Below, piece after piece: positions 1-6,325 of a stretch of 44,071 bases of DNA. The position numbers and the translations under genes are program-made. The DNA comes from Bacteroidota bacterium (lineage in GTDB: Bacteria; Bacteroidota; Bacteroidia; Bacteroidales; Bacteroidaceae), in the NCBI GenBank assembly GCA_023458215.1, contig JAEXAJ010000004.1, positions 1 through 44,071 of the forward strand, read 5' to 3'. The notes under the pieces are model-generated. The model did not search any database, had not been told where the DNA came from, and saw only the letters and a program-made list of their open reading frames with translations. Each line of letters starts with the position of its first letter. Within the stretch, counting starts at the first letter, position 1.

Positions 1-308
1 ATGAAGCGTTGCATTTCATGGTCGGGGATAATAATCTTCTGACCGCTACGAGTATCTGAAATGAATTGTAGGTAAGTGACCAACGATTTTACGCGCTTCA
101 CTTCGGAAGGACAGGCATGGACAAATAATAAGTTACGAATAATAGGAACCAAAGTACGGATCTTCTTCCCTCTCTTAATGCATATCTTGTAGTGCATGGG
201 GATGAAACAGTCTATTTTTTCCTTTTCGAACAGACGCATGGCATCAAGTTCTCTACGATATGTGGCACGCATAGCATACCATATTTCGACCTCTTTCTCC
301 GCTTCCAT
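1..308 (-). CDS. upxY: UpxY-type capsule transcription antiterminator (5' part, cut by window edge)
   Basis: Partial gene: the ATG is at 308 and about 102 codons are present before the left edge. The translation begins MEAEKEVEIWYAMRATYRRE and continues with RLFEKEKIDCFIPMHYK, the N-terminal NusG-like (NGN) domain typical of Bacteroides UpxY proteins. UpxY proteins are the first gene of capsular polysaccharide loci and prevent premature termination in the long leader of their own locus. The basic stretch KRGKKIRTLVP and the downstream FVHACPSEVKRVKS fit the same family. It lies behind a 30-bp inverted-repeat promoter switch at 496-730, the classic arrangement. The C-terminal KOW part and the capsule genes are outside the window. 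Which capsule this is cannot be told. Confidence 0.9.
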   Translation of the reverse strand, partial: MEAEKEVEIWYAMRATYRRELDAMRLFEKEKIDCFIPMHYKICIKRGKKIRTLVPIIRNLLFVHACPSEVKRVKSLVTYLQFISDTRSGQKIIIPDHEMQRF

Positions 309-495
309 TTATTGATTTTTCAGGAAAGTGCATTATCTCTCGGCATTGAATCTCGTGTATATTATTGAAATTCAAATACTTATAAGCACACTATGTAAAA
401 TACAGCAATTTTTAGACCTGCTTGCCAACAGAATTTTGTAGTCGTTTTAGTACCCTTATAGGTAAAACGCTATAAACAAACGAATTAGACACTAA
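309..495 (-). promoter_or_regulatory. Leader of the capsule locus between invertible promoter and upxY
   Basis: About 187 bases without an ORF separate the switch from the upxY start. Known Bacteroides capsule loci have such a long untranslated leader in which transcription stops early unless the cognate UpxY is present. A loose hairpin can be drawn around 442-470 (cgtttt ... aaaacg). I cannot define a terminator with confidence. Confidence 0.5.
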
Positions 496-525
496 AAGCG
501 TTTTTTAGACGTTCGTTTAATGGAC
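496..525 (+). repeat. Left inverted-repeat arm of capsule switch
   Basis: A 30-base arm, perfectly complementary to 701-730. The match ends exactly at both borders: 495/731 and 526/700 do not pair. Confidence 0.93.
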
Positions 526-668
526 ACCCTTTTTAGGGTGTCTGCATATCATACTATTTTTGCATAAAACTATGTTAAAATAGCATTTTTTAGAAGTACA
601 TAATGGTTTGATATATAGATATATAAATAAGTCTCATTATTTTTTTATCATTTTATCTATAAGAATAT

Positions 669-699
669 TTTGTAATTTCATTTCTTGGCGTTAACTTTG
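669..699 (+). promoter_or_regulatory. Bacteroides promoter inside the invertible segment
   Basis: TTTG at 669-672, then 19 bases, then TAACTTTG at 692-699. This equals the Bacteroides -33/-7 consensus (TTTG, 19-21 bases, TAnnTTTG). In this assembly it fires right, toward the 3' end of cbiA. Confidence 0.8.
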
Positions 700-700
700 C

Positions 701-730
701 GTCCATTAAACGAACGTCTAAAAAACGCTT
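701..730 (-). repeat. Right inverted-repeat arm of capsule switch
   Basis: Perfect reverse complement of 496-525, separated from it by 175 bases. Confidence 0.93.
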
Positions 731-889
731 CTTACCTCCCACACACATCCACAACCCCATACAACAACAATTGAAGGCTTCCAAAAGAAATCATCCGTTT
801 CTCCTCAACAATGGTTAATTTTGTCTGCGATGTAATTATTAATAGCCATTGCTACTACAATCTTAGAAGTATTGTGAGCCAATTCAAAC
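731..889. other. Intergenic stretch between capsule switch and cbiA 3' end
   Basis: No gene or clear terminator seen. In the present orientation the switch promoter would transcribe this stretch and continue antisense into cbiA. Confidence 0.5.
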
Positions 890-2212
890 TTAGTAGAATA
901 ATCCAAGTAGATCCAACTCTCCCCAATACAAATGCGTATAACTGGCAATCACATTCTTATATCGAAAGACAGGAGTATCTACTGTTTGTCCGCCGGCATT
1001 ATACACTTGTGCAACGGAATGGAAATCGGGGGCACAAGATATCATTTGCGTATAGTGAAACTCATGTCCGCGCACCTCTCTTTCACCCAATTTGAATCGA
1101 CGATATCCCAAAGATAATTTCCGATCCTCCGGTCGATTGGACAGGATTATAGGTAAAACATCTACCAAGCGTGAGGAATCTTCTTCATGATCGTTTGATA
1201 GAATAGACGCCAAGTACATCATACCTCCGCATTCGGCCAATGTACGCCCGCCCTGCTCTATATAACGCCTGATGGATTGACGTATCTTCTTTGCGTTGTG
1301 CAAAGCAGGGATATGCAGTTCAGGATATCCGCCGGGCAGATAGAGCAAATCGACATCAGAAGGCAATTCAACTTCCGCGTCTTCGGGGTCGAAATAAGTA
1401 ACCTTGCCCATTGAATTCAGTCTATCCAAATGTTCGGCATACATAAAAGAAAAAGATTCTTTATTGCGTGCCACCCAAATGGTAAGATTCCCCTCGCTTC
1501 CCTCCGAAGGCGGCATATTCTCCCGGCGCAACGAAAGTTCCGTTTTCCGAAGCAACAGGTCGATGTCCAATGCCTCTTCACAGGCTTTCATTGCATACGT
1601 AACATTCTGCTTTACATCACTCGCATGCAAGTGCAAACCCAAGTATCTCGAAGAACACGTCAGGTCGTTGTTTCTTCTTATACAGCCGAAACAAGTAATA
1701 CCTAAATCGGCGCACGCTTTTTTCAACATATCTTCATGGCGCACGCTACCCACACTGTTAAAGATAACCCCTGCTACCTTTATCTCCGGATCGAAATCGA
1801 TAAAACCCTTCGCAAGTACCGCTGCCGAATAGGCCGATGAGCCCGCACTGACCACCAGCACCACGGGGATATTTAATATCTTTGCTATCTCGGCGGACGA
1901 ACCTCTGTAAAGATCGTAGCCATCAAACATTCCCATCATTCCTTCTACAATACAGACATCGGCATTTGTCGCGTGTTTGCTATAGAGATGGCGTATATGC
2001 GTATCGGATGCCATGAACGAATCAAGATTATAGGACGGCAGCCCGCACGATTGTTCGTGAAATTTAGTATCTATATAGTCGGGACCACATTTATAAGGTT
2101 GCACCTTCAGCCCCTTTCGGGCAAGCAATGCCATCAGGCCGCGACTGATGGTTGTTTTCCCACTGCCCGACGTAGGAGCTGCTATCAGAAATTGAGGAGT
2201 ATTTCTTTCCAT
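890..2212 (-). CDS. cbiA: Cobyrinate a,c-diamide synthase (CbiA/CobB)
   Basis: Cytoplasmic glutamine amidotransferase that amidates the a and c side chains of cobyrinate using ATP. At 440 residues it has the usual family length. The N-terminal half is a BioD-like P-loop domain (APTSGSGKTT near residues 12-21, then KCGPDYIDTKFH and VEGMMGMFDG). The C-terminal half is a class I glutaminase domain with the nucleophile in LAECGGMMYL. I chose the ATG at 2212 because MERNTPQFLIAAP is the normal start and a -7 box lies between it and the upstream ATG at 2278. It is divergent from amgK and has no visible B12 riboswitch. Its 3' end faces the capsule switch promoter, which may yield antisense RNA. Confidence 0.93.
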   Translation of the reverse strand: MERNTPQFLIAAPTSGSGKTTISRGLMALLARKGLKVQPYKCGPDYIDTKFHEQSCGLPSYNLDSFMASDTHIRHLYSKHATNADVCIVEGMMGMFDGYDLYRGSSAEIAKILNIPVVLVVSAGSSAYSAAVLAKGFIDFDPEIKVAGVIFNSVGSVRHEDMLKKACADLGITCFGCIRRNNDLTCSSRYLGLHLHASDVKQNVTYAMKACEEALDIDLLLRKTELSLRRENMPPSEGSEGNLTIWVARNKESFSFMYAEHLDRLNSMGKVTYFDPEDAEVELPSDVDLLYLPGGYPELHIPALHNAKKIRQSIRRYIEQGGRTLAECGGMMYLASILSNDHEEDSSRLVDVLPIILSNRPEDRKLSLGYRRFKLGEREVRGHEFHYTQMISCAPDFHSVAQVYNAGGQTVDTPVFRYKNVIASYTHLYWGELDLLGLFY

Positions 2213-2233
2213 TTTCTTACTGATTATTTCCGG

Positions 2234-2241
2234 CAAAGGTA
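2234..2241 (-). promoter_or_regulatory. -7 box for cbiA
   Basis: TACCTTTG on the minus strand fits TAnnTTTG. No good TTTG sits at the proper spacing upstream. The predicted leader is only about 15-20 bases, which supports the start at 2212. Confidence 0.45.
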
Positions 2242-2293
2242 AGCATATCTCCGACAAAAGCCTTATCTTAGCTGCCAAAATAAAACATTTGCT

Positions 2294-3724
2294 ATGATAA
2301 CTGAAGAACTTAAAAAACTCTACATCTCACATACCGGACACGAACCGGAACAGATTGACGAACTCCCCTCCTCCGGTTCCAACCGCCGTTATTTCCGCCT
2401 CATCGGCAACCCTACGCTGATTGGCGTAAGTGGTGAATCGGTAGAAGAAAACCGTGCTTTCCTCTATATGGCCGATCATTTTCGCGAAAAAGGTTTACCC
2501 GTTCCACAGGTATTCATCCGTTCGGAAGATGATGTGTATTATTTGCAGGAAGATCTGGGCGATACACTTCTGTTCAATGCCATCGAGAAAGGACGCAAGA
2601 CCAGCGTATTCGGTGAAGACGAGAAGCAACTGCTGCGCAAAACCATGCGCCTGCTGCCGGGCATACAGTTTGCCGGTGCCGATGGTATGGACTTCACGCA
2701 CTGTTACCCCGCTTCGGAGTTTAACAGCCGCTCCATTCTTTGGGACTTGAACTACTTTAAATACTGTTTCCTGAAAGCCACGGGCATGGACTTCCTCGAA
2801 GACCGGCTGGAAGACGATTTCCAAAAGATGGCGGATGTGTTGCTTCGCAGCAGTTCGGCCACCTTTATGTACCGTGATTTCCAAAGCCGCAACGTGATGA
2901 TAAAAGACGGCGAACCTTGGCTAATCGACTTCCAAGGCGGACGCAAAGGCCCCGTGTACTACGACGTAGCCTCCTTCTTGTGGCAAGCCAAAGCCAACTA
3001 TCCGGAGAGTTTACGAAAAGAACTTCTGCAAGAATATATCGACGCCTTGCGCAAGTATCAGCCCGTGGACGAATCTTACTTCTATGCGCAGCTTCGTCAC
3101 TTCGTACTCTTCCGCACGATGCAAGTACTGGGTGCCTACGGTTTTCGTGGTTATTTCGAGAAGAAGCCCCATTTTATTCAAAGCGTACCTTTCGCTATCG
3201 AAAACCTGCGCCAGCTGCTTCAAGAGCCTTACCCCGAATATCCTTATCTCTGCCAAGTGTTGCGTGAACTTACCGAATTGAAGCAATTCACTGACGATTT
3301 GCAAAAACGTCGGCTTGTAGTGAAAGTAACCAGCTTTGCCTACAAGAAAGGTATTCCCGAAGACAACTCAGGCAATGGCGGCGGTTTCGTTTTTGATTGC
3401 CGCGCTGTGAACAATCCCGGAAAGTACGAGCGTTACAAACCCTTTACCGGACTGGACGAACCTGTGATCCGTTTCTTGGAAGATGATGGAGAAATTGCCG
3501 AGTTTCTGAAACATGTCTACGCTCTTGTAGATGCATCCGTAAAACGTTATATGGAACGTGGCTTCACCAATTTGTCCATCTGTTTCGGTTGTACCGGAGG
3601 ACAACACCGTTCGGTATATTCGGCGCAACACTTGGCGGAACATCTTAATCAGAAGTTCGGTGTACAGGTAAACTTGATGCACAGAGAGCAGAATATAGAA
3701 CAGACGTTTAAAGCCAAAAAATAG
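2294..3724 (+). CDS. amgK: AmgK-like sugar 1-kinase fused to a RapZ C-terminal-like domain
   Basis: 476 residues in two parts. Residues 1-325 resemble aminoglycoside-phosphotransferase-fold kinases, with YRDFQSRNVM (catalytic Asp and Asn) and LIDFQGGRKGPVYYD (metal-binding Asp). Residues 335-476 resemble the C-terminal domain of RapZ, with CFGCTGGQHRSVYSA and HREQNIE near the end. AmgK phosphorylates MurNAc and GlcNAc at C1 in peptidoglycan recycling, and MurU then makes the UDP sugar; a MurU-like gene follows at 3754, which supports the call. In E. coli the RapZ C-domain binds glucosamine-6-phosphate and RNA. Here it may sense an amino-sugar, which is inference. AmgK of Pseudomonas lacks this domain as far as I recall. 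Kinase specificity is not proven by sequence. Confidence 0.78.
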   Translation: MITEELKKLYISHTGHEPEQIDELPSSGSNRRYFRLIGNPTLIGVSGESVEENRAFLYMADHFREKGLPVPQVFIRSEDDVYYLQEDLGDTLLFNAIEKGRKTSVFGEDEKQLLRKTMRLLPGIQFAGADGMDFTHCYPASEFNSRSILWDLNYFKYCFLKATGMDFLEDRLEDDFQKMADVLLRSSSATFMYRDFQSRNVMIKDGEPWLIDFQGGRKGPVYYDVASFLWQAKANYPESLRKELLQEYIDALRKYQPVDESYFYAQLRHFVLFRTMQVLGAYGFRGYFEKKPHFIQSVPFAIENLRQLLQEPYPEYPYLCQVLRELTELKQFTDDLQKRRLVVKVTSFAYKKGIPEDNSGNGGGFVFDCRAVNNPGKYERYKPFTGLDEPVIRFLEDDGEIAEFLKHVYALVDASVKRYMERGFTNLSICFGCTGGQHRSVYSAQHLAEHLNQKFGVQVNLMHREQNIEQTFKAKK

Positions 3725-3751
3725 TGATTAGCGATTAGTGATTAGTGAAAA
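3724..3751 (+). repeat. Heptad tandem repeat upstream of murU
   Basis: GTGATTA, GCGATTA, GTGATTA, GTGAAAA in a row directly before the murU ATG. The same heptad family occurs at 9646, 15276, 18000 and (complement) 15346 and 21210. Confidence 0.7.
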
Positions 3752-3753
3752 AA

Positions 3754-4494
3754 ATGAAAGCCATGATTTTTGCCGCCGGACTGGGCACACGCCTACGTCC
3801 GCTGACGGATAATATGCCCAAAGCACTTGTTCCCGTAGCCGGAAGACCGATGTTGGAACGGGTGATACTACGACTGAAAGAGAGCGGGTTCGATGATATA
3901 ACGGTCAATATCCATCACTTTGGAGAACAAATCATTGATTTCCTGCGTGCCAATAACAATTTCGGCATAGAGATCCATATCAGTGACGAACGGAATATGT
4001 TGCTGGATACAGGTGGAGCTATTAAGAAAGCCCGTCCCTTTTTGGATGGCAACGAACCCTTCTTGATTCACAATGCAGATATTATTTCCGAAATCGACCT
4101 AGCCGCTTTCTACCGCCATCATCAGGAGAGTCATGCAGAAGCAACGCTACTCGTCAGCGAGCGTAGGACGTCCCGGTATCTTTTATTCGACGATTCCTAT
4201 CAGTTGCATGGTTGGATCAACAAATCTACCGGAGAGGTAAAACCCGAAGGATTTAGTTATCAGGAAGGAGATTACAAAGAGCTTGCCTTCGGCGGCATAC
4301 ACGTCCTATCCCCCTCCCTCTTCCGATATATGGAGAACGAGCAGTGGACGGGAAAATTCTCTATCATCCCCTTCTACTTGTCTGTTTGTCAGAGTGCGCA
4401 TATACAAGGATATCCGCTTCAGGGCTTCCGCTGGTTTGATATTGGGAAACCGGAAACGCTGGCAGAAGCGGAGGAATACTATAAAAACAAATAA
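3754..4494 (+). CDS. murU: MurU-like sugar-1-phosphate nucleotidyltransferase
   Basis: 246-residue cytoplasmic enzyme expected to couple MurNAc-1-phosphate with UTP to give UDP-MurNAc, bypassing the fosfomycin-sensitive step. The N-terminus has the nucleotidyltransferase signature (FAAGLGTRLRPLT then MPKALVPVAGRPM), followed by LLDTGGAIKKA and FLIHNADI, close to Pseudomonas MurU. The C-terminal WFDIGKPETLAEAEEY is also typical. I place the start at ATG 3754 rather than GTG 3745, which lies in a heptad repeat. It follows the AmgK-like gene by 29 bases, so the two form a kinase-nucleotidyltransferase operon. A general NDP-sugar pyrophosphorylase is the alternative, less likely given the neighbour. 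Confidence 0.8.
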   Translation: MKAMIFAAGLGTRLRPLTDNMPKALVPVAGRPMLERVILRLKESGFDDITVNIHHFGEQIIDFLRANNNFGIEIHISDERNMLLDTGGAIKKARPFLDGNEPFLIHNADIISEIDLAAFYRHHQESHAEATLLVSERRTSRYLLFDDSYQLHGWINKSTGEVKPEGFSYQEGDYKELAFGGIHVLSPSLFRYMENEQWTGKFSIIPFYLSVCQSAHIQGYPLQGFRWFDIGKPETLAEAEEYYKNK

Positions 4495-4524
4495 GAAAAC
4501 AACCGAGATTTCATAAAAATAATC

Positions 4525-4578
4525 TATATTTGCCACTAATACGTGCGGAAAAGGTGTAAAATTTCACACTTTCCGCAC
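4525..4578 (+). promoter_or_regulatory. Promoter and 5' UTR hairpin of the DUF4143 ATPase gene
   Basis: TATATTTG at 4525-4532 fits the -7 box. Shortly after, gtgcggaaa (4543-4551) pairs with tttccgcac (4570-4578), and aggtgt/cacact extend the stem. The hairpin would form at the very 5' end of the mRNA, or act as a DNA operator. Confidence 0.45.
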
Positions 4579-4594
4579 ATAAAATGTGATTGAT

Positions 4595-5926
4595 ATGAAA
4601 ATCCGTAGAGAAATCATTGAGCGCTTAAAGCAATGGAAAGATAGCGAGAACAGGAAACCGATTCTTCTTAAAGGGGCGCGGCAAACCGGAAAAACCTGGA
4701 TTATGCAGGAATTCGGAAAGGAATGTTTTGAATATGTCGCTGAATTTAATTTTGACAAAGTTGCCGAATTAAACAATATCTTTGAAAAGACCAAAGATGT
4801 AACCAGGATACTCAAAGAACTCACACTTTTTACGGAAGTTCCTATTGAGCCTCAGAAGACTCTTATTATATTTGATGAAATCCAAATGTGCGAGGGGGCT
4901 TTAAACAGTTTAAAATACTTTTGCGAAGACGCCCCACAATATCATATTATTGCAGCCGGTTCGCTACTGGGTGTTGCTATCCGCAAAAAAAAGATGTCTG
5001 TTCCTGTGGGAAAAGTACAGATTGTGAAAATGTTTCCTATTACTTTCAAAGAATATCTGCTGGCGGCCGATGAGCGTACCTATCAGTATGTAAATGCACT
5101 GGAAGCTTTGGATACTTTGCCCGAAATAATCCTCAATAAACTGGAACTGGAATATAAACGCTACCTTGTTTGTGGCGGAATGCCGGAAGCTGTAACTACA
5201 TTGTTAGAGAATAAAGGTATGCAAGAGGTAGAAGACACTTTGCAGAATATTCTGGATTTATATACTCTTGACTTCTCAAAATATGCTTCTGCCACAGATA
5301 TACCACGCATCAACAGTCTGTGGAGTTCTTTACCTTCTCAATTAGCTAAAGAAAACAAAAAGTTTGTCTATCGCATAATCCGTTCGGGAGCCCGTGCACG
5401 CGAATACGAAGATGCCTTGTTGTGGCTCGAAGAGGCCGGGCTTATCTATCGCATATTTAATATTTCCAAACCCGGACTACCATTGAGTGCTTATCAAGAT
5501 TTATCGGCTTTCAAAGTATATGCCTGTGATTGCGGATTACTTAGAAGGCTATCTAAACTATCTCCGGAAACGATTCTCTCAGGAAATGTCGGTTTCACCG
5601 AGTTCAAGGGAGCATTGATGGAAAATGCTATATTGCAATCATTAATCCCACAAAATGACGTAATACCCTACTATTGGAGTTCTGAAAACAGAGCTGAAGT
5701 GGACTTTGTGCTCCAACTACCAACAGATGTTATTCCTGTAGAAGTAAAATCAGATACACGTATTAGTGGCAAGAGCCTCTCTGTGTACACCGGCAAATTC
5801 AATCCACCATTAAGAATCCGTTTCTCAATGAACAATCTGAAAGAAAATAATGGATTATTAAGTTGTCCTATTCCGTTAACTGATTGGATATATAAAATCA
5901 TCGGATTAATAAAATCATCGGATTAA
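4595..5926 (+). CDS. AAA ATPase with DUF4143 C-terminal domain
   Basis: 443 residues. The N-terminal AAA_14-type ATPase has Walker A GARQTGKTW (about residues 25-33), Walker B LIIFDEIQ and the following AAGSLLGVA. The C-terminal part has the DUF4143 nuclease-like pattern with FKGALMENAILQSL, ENRAEVDFVLQ and VIPVEVKSD, i.e. a PD-(D/E)XK-like E..D..EVK arrangement. The family is common and often scattered as single genes in Bacteroidales genomes. Its cellular role is unknown, so I give no symbol. I chose ATG 4595 over GTG 4586. The last codons come from a 17-bp direct duplication (5894-5927) that sets the present stop. It stands alone between murU and the first B12 riboswitch. Confidence 0.85.
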   Translation: MKIRREIIERLKQWKDSENRKPILLKGARQTGKTWIMQEFGKECFEYVAEFNFDKVAELNNIFEKTKDVTRILKELTLFTEVPIEPQKTLIIFDEIQMCEGALNSLKYFCEDAPQYHIIAAGSLLGVAIRKKKMSVPVGKVQIVKMFPITFKEYLLAADERTYQYVNALEALDTLPEIILNKLELEYKRYLVCGGMPEAVTTLLENKGMQEVEDTLQNILDLYTLDFSKYASATDIPRINSLWSSLPSQLAKENKKFVYRIIRSGARAREYEDALLWLEEAGLIYRIFNISKPGLPLSAYQDLSAFKVYACDCGLLRRLSKLSPETILSGNVGFTEFKGALMENAILQSLIPQNDVIPYYWSSENRAEVDFVLQLPTDVIPVEVKSDTRISGKSLSVYTGKFNPPLRIRFSMNNLKENNGLLSCPIPLTDWIYKIIGLIKSSD

Positions 5927-5927
5927 T
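5894..5927 (+). repeat. 17-bp tandem duplication at the ATPase stop codon
   Basis: aaaatcatcggattaat occurs at 5894-5910 and again at 5911-5927. The second copy provides the TAA stop in the reading frame. Confidence 0.85.
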
Positions 5928-5948
5928 AAAAGCACCTTTTAAAATTTT

Positions 5949-5993
5949 ATTTCGCTCATTATGCGAAATAATGTATAAAATTCTTTATCTTTG
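5949..5993 (+). promoter_or_regulatory. Promoter of the first btuB cassette with palindrome
   Basis: TATCTTTG (5986-5993) is a full -7 box just before the riboswitch. In place of a TTTG -33 box there is a palindrome, atttcgc (5949-5955) and gcgaaat (5963-5969), which could bind a protein or end the upstream transcript. Confidence 0.5.
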
Positions 5994-5998
5994 CACTT

Positions 5999-6195
5999 GG
6001 AATTGGCAATCGGAGGGGTATATCTACCCACCGATGCAAGGGAATCCGGTGCAAAACCGGAGCTGTACCTGCAGCTGTAATCCTCACAAAAAGAAGTCTG
6101 TAACTACAGAAGCCACTGTTGCGGCAACGCAATGGGAAGGCAGTACAGACTTGAGGAGAGCCAGAATACCTACCAACTTCCATAACTAGCGTACG
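5999..6195 (+). ncRNA. Cobalamin riboswitch upstream of btuB (cassette 1)
   Basis: The conserved aptamer parts are visible: gggaatccggtgcaaaaccg (P3/P4 region), agctgtacctgcagctgtaa (P5/L5 region), the gccactg element at 6112-6118, and the B12 box gagccagaatacctacc at 6158-6174. It begins a few bases after the -7 box and is followed by about 130 bases of expression platform before the btuB ATG. B12 binding normally shuts off the downstream gene. Confidence 0.93.
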
Positions 6196-6325
6196 TAGCT
6201 TCCAGGATTAGAAGCGATGTCCCCCATATTATATTGTAGGTTTTCCTATTTTATTCTTTCGGGTCACCCTTTCACATATAGAAGCGACGTGCCGTTTTAT
6301 TAACTTAATAAAAACCGGTAAAACG

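Larger units (their letters stand above)
496..730. promoter_or_regulatory. Invertible (phase-variable) capsule promoter, OFF orientation
   Basis: Two perfect 30-bp inverted repeats (496-525 and 701-730) bracket a 175-bp AT-rich segment without genes. The segment carries one good Bacteroides promoter (669-672 plus 692-699) that here points right, away from upxY. Inversion would place it next to the left arm, firing left into upxY. Each arm contains AGACGTTCGT (507-516; reverse complement at 710-719), which fits the ARACGTWCGT core I recall for sites of the B. fragilis global serine invertase Mpi. A hairpin of gacaccct/agggtgtc (523-542) sits at the left inner border. No invertase gene is in the window, so a trans-acting enzyme is expected. 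Confidence 0.88.

Noticed and set aside
811..1095. Plus-strand ORF of 94 codons next to the capsule switch
   Set aside because: It overlaps the well-supported 3' end of cbiA on the other strand and has no family features.
5971..6189. Plus-strand ORF of 72 codons
   Set aside because: It coincides with the riboswitch aptamer before btuB.
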